This document shows positions 56,320 through 64,000 of a stretch of 64,000 nt of DNA, one piece after another (position 1 is the stretch's first letter; every line of letters begins with the position of its first letter). Made by a program: the position numbers and the translations under genes. The DNA comes from Candidatus Alcium sp. F082 (GTDB lineage Bacteria > Bacteroidota > Bacteroidia > Bacteroidales > F082): assembly GCA_001543395.1 (NCBI GenBank), contig LPNG01000005.1:1-64000 (forward strand), given 5' to 3'. The notes beneath the pieces were generated by a model, which made no database searches, was not told the origin of the DNA, and saw nothing but the letters and a program-made list of their open reading frames with translations.

Positions 56320-57441
56320 TTATTTAGACCTTTTTCCTTTTAAGACAATATTTCCGACAATCTTCCAGAAATATTTCCAATCGGTGCGGAAAGGATGCTC
56401 CAAATAGGCATCCAAATAGCGGCGTTCACTCTCCTGAATCTCATCCAAGGTCTCGGGCATGTCCACGTAAAATGGAGGCAACAAGCCCGGTTTGGTCTTA
56501 ATCCTAAGTTCTTGTAATTCTTTGGAATATAAGCTAAAATACTGCCTACTTAAAGGCCGCACCCCCACCAGCTTCATCTGCCCTTTCAAGACATTGAGCA
56601 GCATGGGCAACTCATCGAGCCAGGTCTTGCGCAAGAATCGGCCCCAACCCGTCACTCGGTAGTCGTTGCTGAACTTGCCGCCCTTGTCCAAGTCGTTGTT
56701 CTGATACACATAGGTCTGCAAATACTCAGAATAGGCGTACATGGTGCGAAACTTGAACACGTTGAAGAGCTTGCCGTCCTTGCCCACCCTACGTAGCTTC
56801 ACCAAGGGGCCATAGGTATGCGGCTCACTATGGGGCTCACGCTTCTTCTGCCCGATGACGCAATAGCGGTCGTGAATGTACTGCTCACTCACCACCTCAA
56901 AGCCGCAATAATACAGCCTGCCCAACACCTCGGGTCTCGGGAAGACCTTCCTCTCCTTCTTGTTGCAGAAATAGTAGAAACGACGCGTCAAGGCCAGTTT
57001 GGGACACACCCTATGCCACAAGAAGTCAAAGAAATAGACAATATGCGCTATAAACCTGGGGTATTTGCTGTAGATCTGGGCCCGACGCTTTTGAGCCGTG
57101 TCGAAGCTGCACACCAGATAACCGTCTTGTTTCAGCTTGGCGTTGGCCTTGCGGAGGTAACGGTTTACGTAACGGATGGCATTCAGATGGTCCTCGGCCA
57201 ACAAGACCTCGGCCTCTCCATCGGGCACAGCCCACGACTTCTCCGAATAATCGTTGAGCCAAGCCGAGCGTTCAGGGCTGCGGGGCGTCTCGGCCACCGC
57301 GATCAGCTCGCGCAGCTGCTCGGGGGCATGGTCAAACTCAAAACGCGGGGCGTGCTGCGGCTCTGAAACGGCAAGGTATTCCATCACCTCGTCGTAGTTG
57401 TCGCGACTCGCCCATGTGTTGAAGTATGACTTAAGGCCCAT
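56320..57441 (-). CDS. Initiating sugar transferase (WbaP/PGT-like) with methyltransferase-like N-terminal region
   Basis: VFKFRTMYAYSEYLQ, VTGWGRFLRKTWLDELPMLLNVLKGQMKLVGVRPLSRQYF, TKPGLLPPFY. Confidence 0.9.
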   Translation of the reverse strand: MGLKSYFNTWASRDNYDEVMEYLAVSEPQHAPRFEFDHAPEQLRELIAVAETPRSPERSAWLNDYSEKSWAVPDGEAEVLLAEDHLNAIRYVNRYLRKANAKLKQDGYLVCSFDTAQKRRAQIYSKYPRFIAHIVYFFDFLWHRVCPKLALTRRFYYFCNKKERKVFPRPEVLGRLYYCGFEVVSEQYIHDRYCVIGQKKREPHSEPHTYGPLVKLRRVGKDGKLFNVFKFRTMYAYSEYLQTYVYQNNDLDKGGKFSNDYRVTGWGRFLRKTWLDELPMLLNVLKGQMKLVGVRPLSRQYFSLYSKELQELRIKTKPGLLPPFYVDMPETLDEIQESERRYLDAYLEHPFRTDWKYFWKIVGNIVLKGKRSK

Positions 57442-57453
57442 AGTATCAGCTTT

Positions 57454-58584
57454 TTATTTCTTCAAAAAGTCACAAACGACCTGGCAGATCAGGTCTTGGT
57501 CCTTCTCATTCAGATAAGGATGTATGGGCAAGGAAATGACCGTGTCGGCCAGCTGGTCGGAGACCGGGCAACGGTTGTCGTCGAGGTTCAGATAGCTGAA
57601 CGCCGTCTGCCTGTGCATCGGGATGGGATAATAGATGGCCGTGGGGATGTCCAAGGCTTTCAAGGCAGCCTGCAAGCCCGCCCTTTGCTCCTTGTCCTTC
57701 AGCTGAAGCGTGTATTGCGCCCAACTGGAATAGAAGCCTTCAGGGACGACGGGTGTCTTCACCACGCCTTTCAGTTTCTCGGTATAACGCGCTGCCACCT
57801 TATTGACATCGACCAGTTCATAGTCTTTGAAGGCCTTAAGCTTCACGATCAAGATGGCGGCCTGTATGCTGTCCAAACGGGAGTTCATGCCGATACGCAC
57901 GTTGTCGTAGCGGTCGCTGCCCTTGCCATGGATGTGGTAGGACTCCATAAGCGCCGCCCATTCGTCGTTGTCGGTAAACACCGCGCCACCGTCGCCGTAG
58001 CATCCCACGGGCTTGGCGGGGAAGAACGAGGTGGTGGAGATATCGCCGAAGGTGCAGGCTTTCTTGTCGCCGATGCGGCCGCCAAAGCCTTGGGCACCGT
58101 CTTCCAGGACATAGAGGTGGTATTTGTCAGCCACCTTGCGGACGGCATTGAAGTCGGCTGGCAGACCGAAGAGGTCGACGGCGATGACCACGCGAGGCGT
58201 GAGTTTGCCGGCTTTCAGGGTCTGCTCGATCTTGCGCTCGAGATCGGTCACGTCGATGTTGAAGGTGTCCTTGTCGACGTCGACGAAGACGGGCGTGGCT
58301 CCCTGCATGGCGATGACCTCGGCCGAGGCGAAGAAGGTGAAGCTGGGAACGAAGACGGCGTCGCCGGGCTTCACGTCCCAAGCCTTCAAAGCCAGCAAAA
58401 GGGCATCGGTGCCGCTGTTGCAGGCGATGCAGTGCTTCGTGCCGACATAGTCGGCGAAGGCTACCTCCATCTCCTTGATTTTAGGGCCCATGACGTAGGC
58501 CGACGAGGCTACCACGTCGAGGATGGCATTGTCCATTTCGTTCTTGAGGACGTTATATTGTGTCTTTAAATCTCTGAATTGCAT
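57454..58584 (-). CDS. DegT/DnrJ/EryC1/StrS aminotransferase
   Basis: NSGTDALLLALKAWDVKPGDAVFVPSFTFFASAEVI, LEDGAQGFGGRIGDKKACTFGDISTTSFFPAKPVGCYGDGGAVF. Confidence 0.95.
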   Translation of the reverse strand: MQFRDLKTQYNVLKNEMDNAILDVVASSAYVMGPKIKEMEVAFADYVGTKHCIACNSGTDALLLALKAWDVKPGDAVFVPSFTFFASAEVIAMQGATPVFVDVDKDTFNIDVTDLERKIEQTLKAGKLTPRVVIAVDLFGLPADFNAVRKVADKYHLYVLEDGAQGFGGRIGDKKACTFGDISTTSFFPAKPVGCYGDGGAVFTDNDEWAALMESYHIHGKGSDRYDNVRIGMNSRLDSIQAAILIVKLKAFKDYELVDVNKVAARYTEKLKGVVKTPVVPEGFYSSWAQYTLQLKDKEQRAGLQAALKALDIPTAIYYPIPMHRQTAFSYLNLDDNRCPVSDQLADTVISLPIHPYLNEKDQDLICQVVCDFLKK

Positions 58585-58680
58585 GTTAGTTTAGAGTTTA
58601 GGGTTTAGAGTTTAGAGTTTAGAGTTGTTGAAAGTTGAGAGTTGAAAGTTGAGAGTAGTTTTATGTTTAGAGTTTTGTGT
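58585..58680. repeat. Heptad array upstream of the DegT aminotransferase gene
   Basis: gttagtttagagtttagggtttagagtttagagtttagagttgttgaaagttgagag. Confidence 0.85.
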
Positions 58681-58741
58681 AGGGGCGACCCTGCGTGGTC
58701 GCCCGGTTATTGGCGGCACTATGTGGTCGCCCGGATTTGTA

Positions 58742-59302
58742 TTATTCGATTATCATTAAATTTCCGTTGTTTTCAATGTATTTCCGCCCGCAATCGCAAT
58801 GCAATGTGGGGCCGAGGCGTTTGCCGCATTCGCATACCCAACCGATCTGGCGGGCGGGCACGCCGGCCATCAGGGCGTAGGGCTTCACGTCTTTGGTCAC
58901 CACGGCGCCGGCGGCGATGAGGGCGCATCGGCCCACGGTATGGCCACAGACCACGGTGGAGTTGGCACCCAAGGAGGCACCTTCGCAGATCTTCGTCTTG
59001 GCGTAGACGCCATGCACAGGGAAGTGGGCGCGTGGCGTGGTCACGTTGGTGAACACGCAGCTCGGGCCACAGAACACGTTGTCCTCAATCTCGACGCCTT
59101 CGTAGATGGAGACGTTGTTTTGTACGCGGACGCCATTGCCGATCTTGACGTTGCAGCCCACGTTCACATTCTGTCCGAAGGAGCAATTCTCGCCGATGAC
59201 GGCACCCTTTTGGATGTGGCAGAAATGCCAGATCTTGGTTCCTTTGCCGATGGTCACGTCATCGTCGACGTAGCTGCTTTCGTGTATGTAGAAATCACTC
59301 AT
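58742..59302 (-). CDS. Hexapeptide-repeat N-acetyltransferase (WbpD/WlbB-like)
   Basis: IHESSYVDDDVTIGKGTKIWHFCHIQKGAVIGENCSFGQNVNVG; ORF extends to 59341. Confidence 0.93.
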   Translation of the reverse strand: MSDFYIHESSYVDDDVTIGKGTKIWHFCHIQKGAVIGENCSFGQNVNVGCNVKIGNGVRVQNNVSIYEGVEIEDNVFCGPSCVFTNVTTPRAHFPVHGVYAKTKICEGASLGANSTVVCGHTVGRCALIAAGAVVTKDVKPYALMAGVPARQIGWVCECGKRLGPTLHCDCGRKYIENNGNLMIIE

Positions 59303-59368
59303 AATAATCCTTTTGTTGTCGGCCCTTCGACCCTTCGACAAGCTCAGGGCTCAGGGACCTCACCTTTT

Positions 59369-60091
59369 TCATTCCCAGCCGGAGGCCAGCACTTCGGCGA
59401 TATGGATCACCTTGATGGGCAAGCCTTCCTTCTCGATATAGGCTTTCTGGTGCATGAGGCAGGTCATGTCGGTCGACACGATGTACTCCGCACCTGTATT
59501 CATTGCATTCTTCACCTTATGGCTCGCCATACCCATGGCCAGCGTTTCGTGGTTGACCTCCAACGAGAAGTCGGCGCCGCAGCACAGGTCGGGCTGTTTC
59601 ATCTCCACCAGCTCGAGGCCTCTCACCTTCGAGAGCAGCTGACGGGCTTCCTTGCCCAAGCCCAGGCCGCGCAGTGCGCTGCAGCTGTCGTGGAAGGTCA
59701 CCTTATAGGGGAACTCTGCGCCGAAGTCATCGAAATGCACCTTGTTGACCAAAAAGTCGGTCAGCTCATAGACATTGGCCACCATCCTCTTGAAGTTCAA
59801 GTGGTTGGCCGTGTTGAAGAAGAGTTCGGGATAGCGTTTCTTGATGTAGTGCACACAGGCCGCCGAGGGAGCCACCACGGGGCCGTTGTAGGAGAAGTCG
59901 TTGAGGAACTTGTCGCCCAGTTCTTTAGCCTCTTCGAGGAGGCCTGCGTTATAGGCGAAGCGACCGCAGCAGGTCTGCTCCGAGTTGTACTCCACCTCAA
60001 CGCCCGCGCACTCCAACACCTTCATGGTATGGAAGGCCACGGAAGGGAAAAACTGGTCGATGATGCAAGGTACAAACAGCTCAACTTTCAT
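59369..60091 (-). CDS. LutA/YkgE-like (Fe-S) oxidoreductase subunit (CCG domain)
   Basis: VPCIIDQFFPSVAFHTMKVLECAGVEVEYNSEQTCCGRFAYNAG, CCGADFSLEV. Confidence 0.9.
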   Translation of the reverse strand: MKVELFVPCIIDQFFPSVAFHTMKVLECAGVEVEYNSEQTCCGRFAYNAGLLEEAKELGDKFLNDFSYNGPVVAPSAACVHYIKKRYPELFFNTANHLNFKRMVANVYELTDFLVNKVHFDDFGAEFPYKVTFHDSCSALRGLGLGKEARQLLSKVRGLELVEMKQPDLCCGADFSLEVNHETLAMGMASHKVKNAMNTGAEYIVSTDMTCLMHQKAYIEKEGLPIKVIHIAEVLASGWE

Positions 60092-60114
60092 AGTATAGTG
60101 CGCAAAATTCCGTG

Positions 60115-60122
60115 CAAAGGTA
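60115..60122 (-). promoter_or_regulatory. -7 element TACCTTTG upstream of the lutA-like gene
   Basis: caaaggta on plus strand, 24 bp upstream of start. Confidence 0.5.
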
Positions 60123-60161
60123 CGGATTTTCTTTTATTCCTAATAAAAAAAGCGGTTTTTA

Positions 60162-61487
60162 TCAGAAAATGGGCAAAAATGAGGCGTCTTTCCAAAAATT
60201 TGGATAGGATTTCTCCACCACTTCGGGATGGTCGAAGGTGGCGGGACCGAACAACATAGAGAGTGGTGCCAAAGCCATCGCGATGCGGTGGTCGTTGTGG
60301 GCGCAGAAACGCAAGGGGTGTTGGTCCAGCTTCGACAGTTCGGCTTGCATCGCCTCTACCCTATCGGACTCCTTAAGGGTGAGGTTGTCGAGGCCAGTGA
60401 AATGGGCCTCCATGTGCAGTCCTGCACAGGTGGCGGCCATCGTAGGATAAAGATCGGGATGTTGGGAGAAATCGAAATGTAGGGGGCGCTTTTCGAAAGG
60501 GATCTTTCGCAGGACGAGGTCATCGCCTTCAACAGTGGTGCCGACGCCGAGCTGGGTCATCCATTCGGCGATGATGGCGTCGCCTTGTAAGCCATGGTTG
60601 TCATCCATGTCATACCGACTGAAGCAACCCATAGATGCTCTCCCTCCTTCGTCGGTCGGCATGACATGGGTTGCGGAGGGAGCGTATCTATGGACGGCGA
60701 GGGGGCTCAGGGACCTTAACCTTATCTCACACTCCTCGCTAAATGCCGCCATCTCGTACCAATAGGAGGCCGCGGTCCAGTCAGGTTCGATGGCAAAGGG
60801 CTTAGGTTGATAAGGTTTCGGTTGGACAACGACCCTCCTACCCTGTCGCTCAGCCTGTGCTGAAAAATGGCACATCATACTGAGGGTCATATCGAGGTAA
60901 GGCAAAGAGCTGAGGTCGCCGACCAGTTCCAATTCAAGGCCATCGGGAAACATGGGTGCTGCCATGACAAGAGACGAGGCGAACTGGCTGCTTTGGGTCA
61001 TATCGAGGGTGACCTTGCCGCCAGCGAGAGGCTTCCCAATAATCCGCAGGGGCAGGAAACCCTCTTTTTCGACATATTGGATGTCGGCGCCCAAGGCTCT
61101 CAAAGCCTCCACAAGGGGTGCCATGGGACGTTGACGCATGCGTTGCGTCCCGGTGAGAAGCCACTCGCCTTCGTGGCAGGCCAGGTAGGTCGCTAGGAAA
61201 CGGGCTGCCGTGCCGCAGTCGGCAATATCTATTTGCCGTGTATAGATTCGCTTCAGATTTTGTAAGCATGTCATACCGAACGACAAAGGAGTGAGTGTAT
61301 CTATGCTTACAAAATCCTCGGAATGACATACACGGCAAAACCTCAATGCATCTCTCAGCACCTTGGTATCATGAGAATCCGAGAGGTTTCGAATCTTGGG
61401 AGCAAACCCACCATACGCGGCTATCATCAAGGCGCGGTTGCTCTCGCTCTTGCTGGAAGGCAGGGTGATATCGCATTGGAGTTTCAT
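60162..61487 (-). CDS. aroA: 3-phosphoshikimate 1-carboxyvinyltransferase (EPSP synthase) carrying two in-frame repeat insertions
   Basis: LPSSKSESNRALMIAA, DCGTAARFLATYLA, LTGTQRMRQRPMAPLVEALRALGADI, TLKESDRVEAM, NDHRIAMALAPL. Confidence 0.93.
   Translation of the reverse strand: MKLQCDITLPSSKSESNRALMIAAYGGFAPKIRNLSDSHDTKVLRDALRFCRVCHSEDFVSIDTLTPLSFGMTCLQNLKRIYTRQIDIADCGTAARFLATYLACHEGEWLLTGTQRMRQRPMAPLVEALRALGADIQYVEKEGFLPLRIIGKPLAGGKVTLDMTQSSQFASSLVMAAPMFPDGLELELVGDLSSLPYLDMTLSMMCHFSAQAERQGRRVVVQPKPYQPKPFAIEPDWTAASYWYEMAAFSEECEIRLRSLSPLAVHRYAPSATHVMPTDEGGRASMGCFSRYDMDDNHGLQGDAIIAEWMTQLGVGTTVEGDDLVLRKIPFEKRPLHFDFSQHPDLYPTMAATCAGLHMEAHFTGLDNLTLKESDRVEAMQAELSKLDQHPLRFCAHNDHRIAMALAPLSMLFGPATFDHPEVVEKSYPNFWKDASFLPIF
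60594..60707. repeat. Palindromic element inside aroA (second insertion)
   Basis: ccatgtcataccgac (60605-60619) / gtcggcatgacatgg (60655-60669), gcaaccc/gggttgc, plus ccatagatgctctccctcc / ggagggagcgtatctatgg. Outer boundary approximate. Confidence 0.75.
61232..61339. repeat. 108-bp palindromic element inside aroA (first insertion)
   Basis: Perfect 11-bp terminal inverted repeat tttgccgtgta / tacacggcaaa; inner attttgtaagcat / atgcttacaaaat; 36 codons. Confidence 0.85.
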
Positions 61488-61489
61488 TG

Positions 61490-62488
61490 CTACCACACCT
61501 TATTAATAATAGTGTCCTCTAAGGACAATCGCACCGTCTCCATGGACACCTCGACATCCAGGACGGGCTTCCCAACCGCCTCAAGCAAAACGAATTGTGG
61601 TTTCTCGCCACGGTTCTTCTTGTCGTGGGCGAGATAGGAAAGGATAGGCTCCACGTCGGTTTTATCCAAATCCATTACGGCTTCCGCAAGCAGCATGGGG
61701 AGTTGCTTTTCATAGTCTTTTAGGACCTTCTCGTTGAGACCGCATTGCTTCACGGAGAGCCACAGCGCGGCACGCATTCCGAGGGCGACGGCTTCGCCGT
61801 GCAACAAGGGTGTATCCTTCGTCAGACAGTGGCTTTCGATGGCATGGCCAAGGGTGTGGCCGAAGTTCAGCACCTTGCGCAGGCCTTTTTCATAAGGGTC
61901 TTTCGCCACAATCTCGCGTTTGATCTCGCCACAATGCGTAATGTATTGCTGATAGTTCTCTAAATTGATTTCCAGCAACTTAGAATCTGAAATAAAACCA
62001 TATTTCAGCATCTCCGCCATGCCAGAACGGATCTCCCTTTCAGGAAGGGTCGTCAAAAAGATAGGGTCTATCAGTACGTCTTCCGCCTCGGTGAAGGTAC
62101 CGATTTGGTTTTTGGCGCCGCCGAAATCGATGCCTGTCTTCCCGCCTATCGCCGCATCCACCATGGCGAGGAGTGTGGTCGGCGCATTGATGAAACGGAT
62201 GCCACGCTTGTAGGTGGAGGCTGCGAAGCCGCCCAAGTCGGTGATGGTGCCACCGCCGAGGTTGATTAACAAGGCGTTACGGTCGGCGTGATGCTTCATC
62301 AGGGTCTTCCAGATACGTTGGACAGTTTGCAGGTTTTTGTGTTGTTCGCCCGCCTTGATGACGATGTCGATGGCCGATTCGCAATGCAGCCAATGGGCCA
62401 CCTCGGGTAGCCAAAACGGGGCGACGTTTTCATCGGTGAGGATGAAGACTTGGGAGGCTTTAGAAAGCATATCCATCACTTTTCTCAT
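61490..62488 (-). CDS. aroB: 3-dehydroquinate synthase
   Basis: LLINLGGGTITDLGGFAASTYKRGIRFINAPTTLLAMVDAAIGGKTGIDF, GHTLGHAIE. Confidence 0.95.
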   Translation of the reverse strand: MRKVMDMLSKASQVFILTDENVAPFWLPEVAHWLHCESAIDIVIKAGEQHKNLQTVQRIWKTLMKHHADRNALLINLGGGTITDLGGFAASTYKRGIRFINAPTTLLAMVDAAIGGKTGIDFGGAKNQIGTFTEAEDVLIDPIFLTTLPEREIRSGMAEMLKYGFISDSKLLEINLENYQQYITHCGEIKREIVAKDPYEKGLRKVLNFGHTLGHAIESHCLTKDTPLLHGEAVALGMRAALWLSVKQCGLNEKVLKDYEKQLPMLLAEAVMDLDKTDVEPILSYLAHDKKNRGEKPQFVLLEAVGKPVLDVEVSMETVRLSLEDTIINKVW

Positions 62489-62922
62489 TCTTCAACCACT
62501 TGACAAAGAATCACCCGTTCATCATCCGTTTCGCCGTGGCGGATATCCACACGGATGTACCTTTCGGGCAACAACGGCTCAATCATCTCGGGCCACTCGA
62601 TGAGGCAGAGATTACCGCTGTCGAAATAGTTCTCATAGCCTATGTCGTAGGCTTCTTCCAGCTTCTTAATGCGATAAAAATCAAAATGATATACCGACTC
62701 TCCTTCCTCCGTCACATACTCATTGACAATGGCGAAAGTCGGGCTGTTCACCTCATCGGTGACACCCATTTTGTGGCAGAGGTTTTTGATGAGCGTGGTC
62801 TTGCCTGCACCCATCGAGCCGTAGAACGCGATGATGTCAGCCTCGTCGCGCATGGAAAGCAAGTAATCGGAGACCTCCGAGAGTTGCTCCACGCCTGTAA
62901 TATGGAATTCTTTGGAATTCAT
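62485..62922 (-). CDS. tsaE: tRNA threonylcarbamoyladenosine biosynthesis ATPase TsaE
   Basis: IIAFYGSMGAGKTTLIKNLCHKMGVTDEVNSPTFAIVNEY, YHFDFYRI, LCLIEWPEMI; ORF extends to 62943 but the -7 element at 62941-62948 favours the internal start. Confidence 0.93.
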   Translation of the reverse strand: MNSKEFHITGVEQLSEVSDYLLSMRDEADIIAFYGSMGAGKTTLIKNLCHKMGVTDEVNSPTFAIVNEYVTEEGESVYHFDFYRIKKLEEAYDIGYENYFDSGNLCLIEWPEMIEPLLPERYIRVDIRHGETDDERVILCQVVEE

Positions 62923-62940
62923 GCTTTGGTATTTGCGCTG

Positions 62941-62948
62941 CAAAGATA
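62941..62948 (-). promoter_or_regulatory. -7 element TATCTTTG upstream of tsaE
   Basis: caaagata on plus strand. Confidence 0.5.
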
Positions 62949-62966
62949 ATAATTTTGGTAATTATT

Positions 62967-63094
62967 GAGATTCCCTGCGGGAATGGAGTCAAGTAAAAAG
63001 CGGCCAGCGGCGGCAGGTAACGCTTACAAACCGTATACGTCACAAGCCGCCGCGTGGTACATTTATATCAAGCTCCATTCCCGAAGGGAATCTC
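62967..63094. repeat. Multi-hairpin GCGGCGG..CCGCCGC element, copy D
   Basis: gagattccctgcgggaatggagt - gcggcggcaggtaacgcttacaaaccgtatacgtcacaagccgccgc - agctccattcccgaagggaatctc. Confidence 0.85.
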
Positions 63095-63099
63095 ACACC

Positions 63100-64000
63100 T
63101 TACTTCGCCGTGAGATGCGTCACCGGGATCAGCATTTCGCTCATCGAGATGCCGCCGTGCTGGAAGGTGTTGCGATAGTAGCTGACGTAATAGTTGTAGT
63201 TGTTCGGGTAGGCGAAGAAGTCGCTCTCGCCAGCGAAGACGTAGGTGGTACTCAGGTTCACCTTGGGCAAGAAAATCTTCTCGGGGTCTTTTACCTCGAA
63301 GACTTCCTTCGGGTTGTATTTCAGGTTCTTGCCATACTTGTAGCGCAAGTTGGTATTCACTTCCCTATCACCCAAAATGCGGACGGGTTTTTCGACGTAG
63401 GTGGAGCCATGGTCGGTGGTGATGATCATGTCGCAACCCTTCTCGGCGATGAAGCGCATCATGTCGAAGAGGCTGGAGTGCTCAAACCACGAGTACATCA
63501 GCGAGCGGTAGGCTTCCTCGTCGTCGGCCAGCTCACGGATGATCTCCATCTCGGTGCGGGCATGCGAGAGCATGTCAACGAAGTTGTAAACGATGACATT
63601 CAGCTTGTTAGGCATCAGGTTGGCCATCTGTTCGTAGAGTTTCTTGCCTGCCTGCAGGTTCAACACCTTATTATATGAGTACTTGATGTTCTTGCCGAAG
63701 CGCTTCAGTTGCTCGCCAAGAAGCTCACCTTCATATTGGTTCTTGGTGCCTTCGTCTTCTTCGTCGACCCACCATTTCGGGTAACGACGACGGATCTCGA
63801 GCGGCATCAGTCCGGCGAAGAGCGCATTGCGGGCATATTGCGTAGTAGTAGGCAGGATACTGTAGTAGATGTCGTCGGCCTCCACACGAAAATAGGTCTC
63901 AATTAGCGGCTGTATGGCCTTCCACTGGTCGTAGCGAAGGTTGTCGATGACGATAAGGAACAGCGGCTTGTCGCTATCGTCGAGGCGTGGAATCACCTTG
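63100..64000 (-). CDS. PglZ-domain protein, PorX-like C-terminus (N-terminus beyond window)
   Basis: PLFLIVIDNLRYDQWKAIQPLIETYFRVEADDIYYSILPTTTQYARNALFAGLMP; C-term MSEMLIPVTHLTAK. Confidence 0.85.
   Translation of the reverse strand, partial: KVIPRLDDSDKPLFLIVIDNLRYDQWKAIQPLIETYFRVEADDIYYSILPTTTQYARNALFAGLMPLEIRRRYPKWWVDEEDEGTKNQYEGELLGEQLKRFGKNIKYSYNKVLNLQAGKKLYEQMANLMPNKLNVIVYNFVDMLSHARTEMEIIRELADDEEAYRSLMYSWFEHSSLFDMMRFIAEKGCDMIITTDHGSTYVEKPVRILGDREVNTNLRYKYGKNLKYNPKEVFEVKDPEKIFLPKVNLSTTYVFAGESDFFAYPNNYNYYVSYYRNTFQHGGISMSEMLIPVTHLTAK

Noticed and set aside
57496-58569. 357-aa plus-strand ORF
   Set aside because: Shadow of the DegT aminotransferase.
58799-60259. 486-aa plus-strand ORF
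   Set aside because: Spans the antisense of two real genes and their gap; no domain pattern.
63100-64000. BREX/phage-defence PglZ
   Set aside because: PglZ domain here reads as the PorX response-regulator C-terminus; no other BREX genes are present.
1-64000. tRNA or rRNA genes
   Set aside because: No cloverleaf/CCA-type or rRNA signature seen by eye; cannot exclude with certainty without a covariance search.

Overview
The window is Bacteroidota-like (Bacteroidales): TAnnTTTG-type -7 elements, SusC-free but with Wzc/Wza, GMD/Fcl, and a PorX-like PglZ protein. Almost every real gene is on the minus strand. Left flank: glycogen/alpha-glucan genes (GH57 fragment, glycosyltransferase, debranching enzyme) and a plus-strand M3 peptidase. 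About 8.87-59.3 kb is one very large surface-polysaccharide locus: CpsB-like phosphatase, Wzc-like kinase, Wza-like exporter, fucose uptake/GDP-fucose genes, WecB, two LicD proteins, two CapA proteins, two sugar-transfer-associated ATP-grasps, a PaaK/CapK-like enzyme, many glycosyltransferases, a radical SAM-pyruvyltransferase fusion, a Wzm/Wzt ABC exporter with extended Wzt, and a sugar transferase. Right flank: LutA-like protein, aroA, aroB, tsaE and a PorX-like C-terminus. The most unusual feature is the density of small repeats. These include (i) inverted arrays of a TTTAGAG-type heptad that bound two near-identical four-helix-bundle (S23/IVP-type) genes and also occur in frame inside gmd; (ii) palindromic ~110-bp elements sitting in frame inside aroA (twice) and in the debranching-enzyme C-terminus; (iii) an ATTGCGGG..CCCGCAAT palindrome in frame inside a nucleotidyltransferase/GHMP-kinase gene and a GIY-YIG gene; (iv) a multi-hairpin GCGGCGG..CCGCCGC element in at least four full copies. 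Decayed fragments (wecB/gmd chimera, truncated lipoprotein copy, ParE-like toxin, AAA-ATPase tail) cluster at 20.9-23.3 kb. All functional calls come from reading protein motifs by eye; no database search was possible.
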